Positions 27,797-35,262 of a stretch of 64,000 bases of DNA are shown one piece after another. Position 1 is the stretch's first letter; each line of letters begins with the position of its first letter. The notes beneath the pieces are model-generated. The model saw only the letters and a program-made list of their open reading frames with translations, had not been told where the DNA came from and did not search any database. Both the position numbers and the translations under genes were made by a program. The stretch is from Metapseudomonas otitidis (GTDB taxonomy: Bacteria > Pseudomonadota > Gammaproteobacteria > Pseudomonadales > Pseudomonadaceae). Location: the NCBI RefSeq assembly GCF_900111835.1, contig NZ_FOJP01000011.1, positions 103,455-167,454 of the forward strand, read 5' to 3'.

Positions 27797-28141
27797 GTAG
27801 CCCGGACTTCAGTCCGGGAGCGGGTTCCCTGGGCTGAAGCCCAGGCTACGGGGTCCGGGGGGCTTGGGTGTTGTGGGGCGGGGTGTTGTTGGTGTAGCCC
27901 GGACTTCAGTCCGGGAGCGGGTTCCCTGGGCTGAAGCCCAGGCTACGGGGTCCGGGGGGCTTGTGTGTTGTGGGGGCGGGGTGTTGGTGGTGTAGCTCGG
28001 ACTTCAGTCCGGGAGTGGGTTTCCTGGGCTGAAGCCCAGGCTACGGGGCCGGGGGCTTGGGTGTTGTTGGGGGCGGGGTGTTGGTGGTGTAGCTCGGACT
28101 TCAGTCCGGGAGCGGGTTCCCTGGGCTGAAGCCCAGGCTAC
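27797..28141. repeat. Four tandem copies of a 97-98 bp double-hairpin repeat
   Basis: A 53-bp core occurs at 27797-27849, 27894-27946, 27992-28044 and 28089-28141. Each core begins GTAGC and ends GCTAC and contains two hairpins: CCCGGACT-TC-AGTCCGGG and, inverted, CCTGGGCT-GA-AGCCCAGG. Spacers of 44-45 bp are G-rich and also similar. Copies 3 and 4 carry GTAGCTCGG in place of GTAGCCCGG, and copy 3 has GGGAGTGGG for GGGAGCGGG. This is a REPIN-like extragenic element amplified in tandem downstream of rlhA. Confidence 0.92.
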
Positions 28142-28168
28142 GGGGGCCTGGGCGCTGCGGAGGGGCGG

Positions 28169-30169
28169 TCAGTGCGGGGCGCGGCGGATGGTCTTGAGCA
28201 GGTCGTCGGGGCTGATCTGGCCGACCACCTGGGACGCGGCGCTGCCGGGCTGGGGCAGGTCGAGGATGTGGCTCTTCATCTTGCCGATGACGTGCATTTC
28301 GCAGGGTTTGCAGTCGAACTTCAGGGTCAGCACTTCATCGCCGTGCACCAGCTGCATCGGCGCGACCTTGGTGCGCACGCCGGTGACGCCCTTGGCCTGC
28401 TTGGGGCAGAGGTTGAAGGAGAAGCGCAGGCAGTGCTTGGTGATCATCACCGGTACTTCGCCTGCTTCCTCGTGGGCTTCGTAGGCGGCGTCGATCAGCT
28501 GCACGCCGTGGCGGTGGTAGAAGTCCCGCGCCTTCTGGTTGTAGACGTTGTAAAGGAACGACAGGTGCGCCTCGGGGTACACCGGCGGCGGGTTGGTTTC
28601 GGCCTTGCGACCGCCACGGGGGTGGGCGGCGACGCGGGCTTCGGTGAGCTTCTCGATGGCTTCGCGGCGTAGGGCCTTGAGCTGGGAGTTGGGGATGAAG
28701 AAGGCCTGAGGCGCGGCCAGCTCCACGGCGTCGGCGTGGTACATCGTGGTGCCCAGCTGGCCGAGCAGGTCGTGCAGTTGCTCCAGGGCCTGCTCGGGCT
28801 TGTTGGCAGCGCCGAAGGGGCCGTCCAGGGCGACGCTGGCGCTGACGCCTTCCTCGCTGGTGGCGGTCAGTTCCAGGCGCTCTTCACGCAGCTTGGCAAC
28901 CCAGGAGAGGCCGACGCGGCGCTCGGAGGAGGTCTTCTGCAGGGCCTGTTGCCAGTTGTGGTCGAGGTTGCGCGAGAGCGGGTGGTTGGGGCGCAGGCGG
29001 AACAGGCCCTCGGGCATCTCGTTGGGCTCGACGCGGTAGCGGTAGCGCTTCTCGCCGTCTTCCTCGAACTCGCCCTTGGGCTCGGCGATGTTGGCGCGGA
29101 AGCCCACCACTTCACGCTTGACCAACACATTGAGGCCGTCGCCGTTGGACAGCGGCTCCTGGGTCACCACCAGCAGGTCGCGCTTGTTGACCTTCTCCAC
29201 ATGGCCCACCAGCAGGCCGGTGAAGGTGGGGGAGTCGAAGGCGCCGATGTCGATCTTGCGGTCGGTGACGAAGTAGTCGGTGCTGCCACGGTGGAAGGTC
29301 TTGTCCGGGTCGGGCACGAAGAAGTGGTCGGTGCGGCCGCTGGAGGCGCGGGCCAGGTCCGGGCGGTTTTCGAGGATGCCGTCCAGGCGCTGGCGGTAGT
29401 AGGCGGTGATGTTCTTCACGTAGCCCATGTCCTTGTAGCGCCCTTCGATCTTGAAGGAGCGCACGCCGGCATCCACCAGGGCGCTGAGGTTGGCGCTCTG
29501 GTTGTTGTCCTTCATGGACAGCAGGTGCTTCTCGAAGGCGACAACACGGCCCTGGTCATCCTTCAGGGTGTAGGGCAGGCGGCAGGCCTGGGAGCAGTCG
29601 CCCCGGTTGGCGCTGCGGCCGGTCTGGGCGTGGGAGATGTTGCACTGGCCGGAGAAGGCCACGCACAGCGCGCCATGGATGAAGAACTCGATGGCGGCGT
29701 CGGTCTCGTCGGCGATGGCGCGGATCTGCTGCAGGTTCAGCTCGCGGGCCAGCACCAGCTGGGAGAAGCCGGCCTGGTCGAGGAACTTGGCCCGCTCCAG
29801 GGTGCGGATGTCGGTCTGGGTGCTGGCGTGCAGCTCGATCGGCGGGATGTCCAGGTCCATCACGCCCATGTCCTGGACGATCAGCGCGTCGACGCCAGCG
29901 TCGTACAGCTGGTGGATCAGCGCGCGGGCCGGCTCCAGCTCGTCGTCGTGGAGGATGGTGTTGATGGTGACGAACACGCGGGCGTGGAAGCGGTGGGCGA
30001 ACTCCACCAGCTGGGCGATATCGGCCACCTCGTTGCAGGCGTTGTGCCGCGCGCCGAAGCTCGGCCCGCCGATGTAGACGGCGTCGGCGCCATGCAGGAT
30101 GGCCTCGCGGGCGATGTGCACGTCACGGGCGGGGCTGAGCAGTTCGAGGTGGTGCTTGGGCAAGGACAT
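28169..30169 (-). CDS. rlhA: RlhA, U32-family 23S rRNA C2501 hydroxylase
   Basis: This 666-residue protein begins KHHLELLSPARDVHIAREAI and contains the U32 signature with clustered cysteines (GQCNISHAQTG, RGDCSQACRLPY) and the TIM-barrel blocks FVTINTILHDDELEP and FKIEGRYKDMGYV. RlhA, formerly YdcP, makes 5-hydroxycytidine at position 2501 of 23S rRNA using a cysteine-bound iron-sulfur site and prephenate-linked metabolism. Length matches the family. It ends just before the repeat array. The upstream gap to the nitroreductase gene is about 100 bp. Confidence 0.93.
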   Translation of the reverse strand: MSLPKHHLELLSPARDVHIAREAILHGADAVYIGGPSFGARHNACNEVADIAQLVEFAHRFHARVFVTINTILHDDELEPARALIHQLYDAGVDALIVQDMGVMDLDIPPIELHASTQTDIRTLERAKFLDQAGFSQLVLARELNLQQIRAIADETDAAIEFFIHGALCVAFSGQCNISHAQTGRSANRGDCSQACRLPYTLKDDQGRVVAFEKHLLSMKDNNQSANLSALVDAGVRSFKIEGRYKDMGYVKNITAYYRQRLDGILENRPDLARASSGRTDHFFVPDPDKTFHRGSTDYFVTDRKIDIGAFDSPTFTGLLVGHVEKVNKRDLLVVTQEPLSNGDGLNVLVKREVVGFRANIAEPKGEFEEDGEKRYRYRVEPNEMPEGLFRLRPNHPLSRNLDHNWQQALQKTSSERRVGLSWVAKLREERLELTATSEEGVSASVALDGPFGAANKPEQALEQLHDLLGQLGTTMYHADAVELAAPQAFFIPNSQLKALRREAIEKLTEARVAAHPRGGRKAETNPPPVYPEAHLSFLYNVYNQKARDFYHRHGVQLIDAAYEAHEEAGEVPVMITKHCLRFSFNLCPKQAKGVTGVRTKVAPMQLVHGDEVLTLKFDCKPCEMHVIGKMKSHILDLPQPGSAASQVVGQISPDDLLKTIRRAPH

Positions 30170-30270
30170 GGTGTTTTTTCTTTATCAGGCGACACGGGCA
30201 AGGCGCGCATTGTAGCGGCAGCCCGTGGCGCCGGCACCCGTCCCGACGAGCGCGCCTACCGTTGCCCGCC

Positions 30271-30942
30271 TCAGAAGCCCTGGAAGCGGGCGAAGGCCTC
30301 CACCGGGGCGCGCTCGGAGCGCAGCTGGTTGACCGGCGCCTGCGGGTCGGCGTGGCCCAGGGCCATGCCGCAGTAGAGCACCTTGTCTTCGGCCAGGGCG
30401 AAGTGCCGGTGCAGGCTCTGGCGCACCATGCCCCAGGCCTCCTGCATGCAGGTGGAGAGACCGCGCTCCTGGGCCACCAGGGCGATGGACTGCATGAACA
30501 TGCCCAGGTGCGCCCACTGGCCGTGGCCCATGCTGCGGTCGATGACGAAGAACAGCCCCACCGGCGCGCCGAAGAACTGGAAGTTGCGCGCCAGGGCCCG
30601 CAACCGGCCGGCCTTGTCCTCGCGGGGGACGCCCAGCAGGGCGTAGAGCGCTTCGCCCACCTGGTAGCGGCGGGTGCGGTAGGGCTCGCCGAGGGCGGCC
30701 GGGTAGATGGGGAATTCGTCTGCTTCGCCGGCCGGGTTGCGCAGCAGGGTCTCGGTGGCCAGGCGCTCGACGGCGGCCTTCTCGGCCCCGGCCACGGCGA
30801 TCACCTGCCAGGGCTGGAGGTTGCCGCCGGAGGGCGACCAGCGCGCGGCATCGAGCAGGGTGTGGACGGTGGCAGCGTCCACCGACTGGTCAGTGAAGGC
30901 GCGGATGGAAGTGCGTTGCTGGAGCAGTTCGGCGACGGACAT
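30271..30942 (-). CDS. Nitroreductase-family FMN enzyme
   Basis: This 223-residue protein has the family pattern: QQRTSIRAFTDQSVD at the N-terminus, LLDAARWSPSGGNLQPWQVI for FMN binding, and QEAWGMVRQSLHRHFAL with YCGMALGHAD near the end. These enzymes reduce nitroaromatics, quinones or enones with NAD(P)H. It follows the HbpS-like gene on the same strand after 99 bp, so it may or may not belong to the siderophore operon. No siderophore role is established. Confidence 0.88.
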   Translation of the reverse strand: MSVAELLQQRTSIRAFTDQSVDAATVHTLLDAARWSPSGGNLQPWQVIAVAGAEKAAVERLATETLLRNPAGEADEFPIYPAALGEPYRTRRYQVGEALYALLGVPREDKAGRLRALARNFQFFGAPVGLFFVIDRSMGHGQWAHLGMFMQSIALVAQERGLSTCMQEAWGMVRQSLHRHFALAEDKVLYCGMALGHADPQAPVNQLRSERAPVEAFARFQGF

Positions 30943-31041
30943 GGAAACCTCGGCAGCAGGGCGGACCGCGCCAGTGAAGCCGCCCCGGGCGTTCGCCGCA
31001 AGCAGCAGAACCGCCAGGGACGAGGGCGCGGCTGCCGGGGC

Positions 31042-31452
31042 TCAATCCCTGTTCAGGGCGTCGATCCCGGCCTGGGCCACCTGGGTGTCCTGGGCGGAGG
31101 TGACGCCCGAGACGGCGATGGCGCCGACCACGGTGTCGCCGATGCGGATCGGCAGGCCGCCTTCCAGCAGGCCGGTCATCGGAGTGGCGAGGAAGGACAG
31201 CCGGCCCTGGCCGAGGATCAGTTCCTCGTAGAACTGCGTCGGCCGCCGGGTCAGCGCGGCGGTGCGGGCCTTGGCAGTGGCCATCTCCACGCTCATGGGG
31301 CTGGCGTCCTCCAGGCGTTGCAGGTGCAGCAGGTGGCCGCCGTCGTCGACGATGGCCACGGTCACCGGCCATTGCTGCTGGCGGGCGAAGGCGCGGGCGG
31401 CCTGGGCCATGGCCTGGACGTCCGGGTCGCTGAGGCAGGGGCGCTGGTTCAT
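31042..31452 (-). CDS. HbpS/GlcG-family protein at the end of the siderophore operon
   Basis: This 136-residue protein of the GlcG/HbpS family (DUF336) shows VTVAIVDDGGHLLHLQRLED, SVEMATAKARTAAL and IGDTVVGAIAVSG. Relatives bind haem or assist small-molecule metabolism. Its ATG overlaps the TGA of the arylformamidase (ATGA), so it is translationally coupled to the tryptophan-to-xanthurenate enzymes. A role as a haem or iron-linked accessory is plausible but unproved. Confidence 0.82.
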   Translation of the reverse strand: MNQRPCLSDPDVQAMAQAARAFARQQQWPVTVAIVDDGGHLLHLQRLEDASPMSVEMATAKARTAALTRRPTQFYEELILGQGRLSFLATPMTGLLEGGLPIRIGDTVVGAIAVSGVTSAQDTQVAQAGIDALNRD

Positions 31453-32315
31453 CGCATGGGCTCCGGGGTGAGGCTGGCGAGGCAGCGGCCGAGGGGGCTG
31501 GCCGGCTCGGTGAGGTCGAAAAGGATGTCGAAGTGGTCGCGCCCTACGCAGGGCTGCACTGCGGTGACCGGCAGGTAGCGGGCCAGGTGGCGGGCCATGG
31601 CGCGGCTCTGCTGCTGGAAGGCGTCGGTTTCCCGCTCGCCCCAGGCCAGGGCCACCGGGACTTCGCAGCTGGGCACCCGGCGCAGGGGGCTGAGGGCGGC
31701 GGCACGCGCTGCCGTGAGCTGCAGCGGCTGGTCGATGTAGGTGCCGATCAGCGGCGCCAGTTCATAGATGCCGCTGACCAGCAGGGCCGCCTGGAACGGC
31801 GGCGGCCCCTCCCAGGGGTGGCTGAGCATCATCGCCACCAGGTGCGCCCCGGCGGAGCTGCCGGCAAGGACCAGATGGGGTACGCGCCCCCGTGCCAGCA
31901 GGGCCGTCCGCAGCTGGAGCAGGGCGCTGGCGACCTGCTCGACGATCTGTTCCAGGCGCGCCTCGGGGGCCAGGCGATAGCCGATCGCCGCCAGGTCGCA
32001 GCCCTGGGCGTGCAGCCCGGGGGCCGGGAACAGCGAGTCCTCGGCACTCAGCTCCTGCCAGTAGCCGCCGTGCACGTACACCAGGGTGGCCCTGGCCGCT
32101 TGGGGCGCGGGCAGCAGCAGGACCTTCTCCCGGGGCGAGGGGCCGTAGGGCAGCACCTCGGCCGGACCACAGAGGGCCTCGGCGGCGCGGCTGTCACGGT
32201 GGTAGCGCTGCAGCGTCTCGGCGAAGCCGGGCGCCAGGCTGCTCGGCGAGTAGGCCCGCTCGCGCTGCTCAAGGGGCAGGTGCAGGCCGAAGGGGTCGTC
32301 ATGCAGGGCCGTCAT
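31449..32315 (-). CDS. qbsH: Arylformamidase (alpha/beta-hydrolase kynurenine formamidase)
   Basis: This 288-residue alpha/beta hydrolase has the HGGXW oxyanion motif as HGGYW (82-86), nucleophile Ser154 in GSSAG, and a late histidine in GRDHFD. It should hydrolyse N-formylkynurenine to kynurenine. It is the animal AFMID-like type, not the metal-dependent KynB common in bacteria. The gene overlaps the monooxygenase gene upstream and the HbpS-like gene downstream, each by ATGA. Position and enzymology match QbsH of the quinolobactin pathway; the symbol is assigned by context. Confidence 0.82.
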   Translation of the reverse strand: MTALHDDPFGLHLPLEQRERAYSPSSLAPGFAETLQRYHRDSRAAEALCGPAEVLPYGPSPREKVLLLPAPQAARATLVYVHGGYWQELSAEDSLFPAPGLHAQGCDLAAIGYRLAPEARLEQIVEQVASALLQLRTALLARGRVPHLVLAGSSAGAHLVAMMLSHPWEGPPPFQAALLVSGIYELAPLIGTYIDQPLQLTAARAAALSPLRRVPSCEVPVALAWGERETDAFQQQSRAMARHLARYLPVTAVQPCVGRDHFDILFDLTEPASPLGRCLASLTPEPMR

Positions 32316-33658
32316 GCCGCGCCCTCCAGGGGGTGCAGCGGGTCGAGGCGGTCGAGCAACTGGCGCTCGGCCTTGGCCAGGTCGATCTGCTCGAAGCGCT
32401 CGCAACCCTGCACGGCCTCCCGCAGCAGGCGGGCCTGCACCTCGCCCCGGGCGAAGGCCGTGGCGTAGGGCAGGCAACTGAAGGTGACCATGCTGTAGCG
32501 CGGCACGAAGCGCCCCGGGTGGCGGGCCTCCAGCCACGCGGCCAGTTGGCGCTCCAGCTGGTAGTCCGCTGCGCGCACTCGTTCGCGCATTTCCACGTAG
32601 TTCTCCAGGGCCATGGCCTGGATCGCGCCGGCATTGGGCCGGCGCTCTTCGGCGTAGGCCTGCAGGGCGGCGTCCAGGGGTTGCGGCCGGGCCAGGTGGC
32701 GGGCCAGGGCCAGCACATCCTCCAGCCCGCAGTTCATGCCCTGGCCGTGGAACGGCACCATCGGGTGAGCCGCATCGCCCACCAGTACGGCGCAGCCCTG
32801 GGCGTGCCAACGCTCCAGCCAAAGGGTGCCGAGCTGGCCGATGGGGTTGTGCTCGAAGTCCGCCTCCAGGTCCGGCAGTTCGGCGGAGAGGTCGCTGTAG
32901 TGGGTGTCGAACCAGCGCCGCGCGGTGGGGCCGTCCGGCAGTTGGGCGAAGCAGTCGGCGCTGCCGTCGTCGTGGGGCAGGAACAGCGTGGTGGTGAAGC
33001 TGCCGTCGATGTTCGGCAGGGCGATGCTCATGTGCCCGCCTCGGGGCCAGATGTGCAGGGCATCGGCCAGCAGGCGCCCGGAGGCGGGGATGTTCAGCTC
33101 CTTGTAGCCGTGGGGCTGGCGCTCGCGGCGTTCGCCCAGGGGGCCGCCTTCGGCCATGGCCCGGCGCACGCCGGAGTCGGCACCGTCGGCGCCCACCAGC
33201 AGGTCGAAGGGCCAGCGCTGGCCACCGGCGATGACCTCGCGGCGCGCCCAGTCGATACCCGCCAGCGGGGTGTCGAAGTGCAGCTGGGCGCCGGCTGCCT
33301 GTGCCGCGTCCAGCAGCAGTCGGTTGAAGCGGCCGCGCTGGATCGACCAGATGGCGTCCCCGGCTCGGCTGCTGTAGGCGTGGAATTGCTCCGGCACGCC
33401 CGGCACATGGACCCGCCGGCCGTGCATGGCCACGGCGCCGGCCAGCACGGCTGCGTCCAGGCCGGCCTGGCGCAGGGCCTGCAGGCCGCGCTCGGCCAGG
33501 GCGAGGTTGATCGACTTGCCGGCCTGGGCGGTGTGCAGGCGCGGGTCGGGGCGTTGTTCGAGCACGGTGACCTGCCAGCCCTGGCGCTGCAGCAGGCACG
33601 CCAGCAGCGGGCCGGTGAGCCCACCGCCGACGATCAGGGCGGTGCGATGTTCTGCCAT
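32312..33658 (-). CDS. qbsG: Kynurenine 3-monooxygenase
   Basis: This 448-residue FAD-dependent aromatic hydroxylase has the Rossmann GGGLTGPLLACLLQRQGW near the N-terminus, GKSINLALAERGLQALR, and the second FAD motif GDAAHPMVPFHGQGMNCGLED, which is diagnostic for KMO. It converts kynurenine to 3-hydroxykynurenine with NADPH and oxygen. The ATG preceded by AGGAG gives MAEHRTALIVGGG; an in-frame ATG 14 codons earlier has no support. It lies between the dioxygenase and formamidase genes and corresponds to QbsG (kmo). Confidence 0.92.
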   Translation of the reverse strand: MAEHRTALIVGGGLTGPLLACLLQRQGWQVTVLEQRPDPRLHTAQAGKSINLALAERGLQALRQAGLDAAVLAGAVAMHGRRVHVPGVPEQFHAYSSRAGDAIWSIQRGRFNRLLLDAAQAAGAQLHFDTPLAGIDWARREVIAGGQRWPFDLLVGADGADSGVRRAMAEGGPLGERRERQPHGYKELNIPASGRLLADALHIWPRGGHMSIALPNIDGSFTTTLFLPHDDGSADCFAQLPDGPTARRWFDTHYSDLSAELPDLEADFEHNPIGQLGTLWLERWHAQGCAVLVGDAAHPMVPFHGQGMNCGLEDVLALARHLARPQPLDAALQAYAEERRPNAGAIQAMALENYVEMRERVRAADYQLERQLAAWLEARHPGRFVPRYSMVTFSCLPYATAFARGEVQARLLREAVQGCERFEQIDLAKAERQLLDRLDPLHPLEGAA

Positions 33659-33675
33659 CGGGAAATCTCCTGGGT

Positions 33676-34509
33676 TCAGAGGACGGTGCGCAGGTTCCAC
33701 AGTTCGGGGAACAGCAGCGTGTCGAGGGTCTTGCGCAGGTAGTCGGCGCCGCTGCTGCCGCCGGTGCCCTGGCGACGGCCGATGACCCGCTCGACCATGC
33801 CGATGTGGCGGAAGCGCCAGTGCCTGACGTTGTCCTCCAGCGCCACCAGTTGCTCGGCCAGCTCGTAGAGGTCGCGGTGGGCGTCGGGAGCGCGGTAGAC
33901 GGTGAGCCAGGCGGCCTCCACCGAGGCGTCGTAGCCGGTGGGTTCGTCGACGGCGGCCTGCAGACGCGAGGGGTCGATGGCCAGGCCGCGCGCGGCCAGC
34001 AGGCGCACCACCTCGTCATAGAGCGAGGGCGCCAGCAGCCGTGCCTGCAGGGCGCGCAGCGCTGCCGGGTCCTCGGCGTGGTCTTCCAGGTGGCGGGCGC
34101 ACTTGTTGCCGAGGAGGAATTCGATTTCGCGGAACTGCACCGACTGGTGGCCGGAGGCGCTGCCCAGGGCCGGGCGCATGGCCAGGAAGTCATTGGGGGT
34201 GAGGGTGGCGAGCACGCTCCAGGCGTGGATCAGGTGCTCCATGATCCGCTGCACGCGGGTCAGCGCCTTGAAGGTGCGGGGCAGGTCCTGGCGGCCGACG
34301 TGGTGGGTGGCGAGGGTCAGCTCGTGGAGCATCAGCTTCATCCACAGTTCGGCGGTCTGGTGCTGGATGATGAACAGCAGTTCGTCCGGTACCTCCGAGC
34401 GGGGCACCTGGCTGTGCAGGATGTGCTGCAGGCTCAGGTAGTCACCGTAGCGGCCGTCGCCGGTACGGGTCGCCAGGGCGTTCCTGGCGCCGGAAAAGGG
34501 GCATCCCAT
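33676..34509 (-). CDS. qbsF: Tryptophan 2,3-dioxygenase
   Basis: This 277-residue haem enzyme (also kynA) opens the indole ring of L-tryptophan to N-formylkynurenine. Diagnostic blocks are YGDYLSLQHIL, IIQHQTAELWMKLMLHEL and, near the end, FRHIGMVERVIG, with the haem-ligand histidine, followed by GTGGSSGADYL. Length is normal for the bacterial tetrameric enzyme. It is the first committed step of the cluster: tryptophan is diverted to xanthurenate rather than anthranilate, since no kynureninase gene is present. Confidence 0.95.
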   Translation of the reverse strand: MGCPFSGARNALATRTGDGRYGDYLSLQHILHSQVPRSEVPDELLFIIQHQTAELWMKLMLHELTLATHHVGRQDLPRTFKALTRVQRIMEHLIHAWSVLATLTPNDFLAMRPALGSASGHQSVQFREIEFLLGNKCARHLEDHAEDPAALRALQARLLAPSLYDEVVRLLAARGLAIDPSRLQAAVDEPTGYDASVEAAWLTVYRAPDAHRDLYELAEQLVALEDNVRHWRFRHIGMVERVIGRRQGTGGSSGADYLRKTLDTLLFPELWNLRTVL

Positions 34510-34520
34510 GGTCGCCGCTC

Positions 34521-34814
34521 CTATGCCGGGTTCCGGCAGTCCTGGCCACCGGCGACGGCGGGCAGGATGGTGATCTCGTCGCCGGGGGCGACACGGGCCT
34601 CCAGGCCGCCGTGGAAGCGCACGTCCTGGTCGTTGACGTACAGGTTCATGAAGCGCACCAGGGTGCGGCCCTTCAGCAGGCGCTGCTCCAGGCCCGGCCA
34701 GCGGCGCTCCAGGTCGTCGATGACTTCACCCAGGCTGTCGCCCTGGGCGCTGACCTGGGCGGCGCCGGCCGTCAGGTCGCGCAGGGTGGTGGGGATGTGG
34801 ATGGTGATGGACAT
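34521..34814 (-). CDS. qbsE: Ubiquitin-like sulfur carrier QbsE
   Basis: This 97-residue beta-grasp protein (MoaD/ThiS type) begins MSITIHIPTTLRDLTAGAA and contains VRFMNLYVNDQDVRF and PGDEITILPAVAGG. The diglycine (89-90) is followed by seven extra residues, QDCRNPA, so the carrier must be trimmed before its C-terminal glycine can be adenylated and converted to a thiocarboxylate. The adjacent JAMM protease gene fits that task. In the known thioquinolobactin system the homologous carrier is likewise processed by QbsD. The longer tail here is notable. Confidence 0.9.
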   Translation of the reverse strand: MSITIHIPTTLRDLTAGAAQVSAQGDSLGEVIDDLERRWPGLEQRLLKGRTLVRFMNLYVNDQDVRFHGGLEARVAPGDEITILPAVAGGQDCRNPA

Positions 34815-34844
34815 GGCGGTTCCTCGTGGTCGGGGGCATGGGGT

Positions 34845-35252
34845 TCAGTCGAAGGCCAGCGGCTGCTCCAGGATTCGGCCGTCCTCGATGCGGAAGCAGC
34901 GCATCGACAGGTCGAAGCGGGGATCGGTGCTGACGATGAGGTGGAACACCTCGGGAAAGGCGGCGGCGTACTCCACGTCGGTGTCGCTGGGGTAGGGCCG
35001 GGATGCGGTGTGGGAGTGGTAGAGCACCAGGGGCACTTCGCCCCGGCCGTTCATCTCGCGCCACACACGCAGTTGCTGCAGGGGCTCGAAACTGAAGAAG
35101 TCCTCGGCCTGGGCAGCGTTGTGCATCGGCACCAGGCGCAGGCTGCCGGGCTCGCCGGGCACGGCGGCGATCAGCCCGCAGCATTCCAGCGGGTGCTCGG
35201 TGCGGGCCTGATGGGCGATGGCATCGCGCAGGGCGGCGGGCAGGGTGAGCAT
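34845..35252 (-). CDS. qbsD: JAMM/MPN+ metalloprotease QbsD
   Basis: This 135-residue M67-family protease carries the complete JAMM zinc site: Glu23 (HPLECCG), then His79 and His81 with Ser89 and Asp92 in HSHTASRPYPSDTD. It should remove the residues after the diglycine of the sulfur carrier encoded next to it. It lies between the E1-like gene and the carrier gene, an order matching qbsCDE. Confidence 0.92.
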   Translation of the reverse strand: MLTLPAALRDAIAHQARTEHPLECCGLIAAVPGEPGSLRLVPMHNAAQAEDFFSFEPLQQLRVWREMNGRGEVPLVLYHSHTASRPYPSDTDVEYAAAFPEVFHLIVSTDPRFDLSMRCFRIEDGRILEQPLAFD

Positions 35253-35262
35253 CGGGCCGTCC

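Noticed and set aside
27797..28141. CRISPR-like array
   Set aside because: There are only four units, the spacers are similar to each other, and each core holds two internal hairpins. No cas genes are present.
33676..34509. Kynurenine pathway as tryptophan catabolism to anthranilate feeding the cat operon
   Set aside because: No kynureninase is present, and the dioxygenase sits inside the sulfur-carrier and siderophore operon 24 kb from catBCA.
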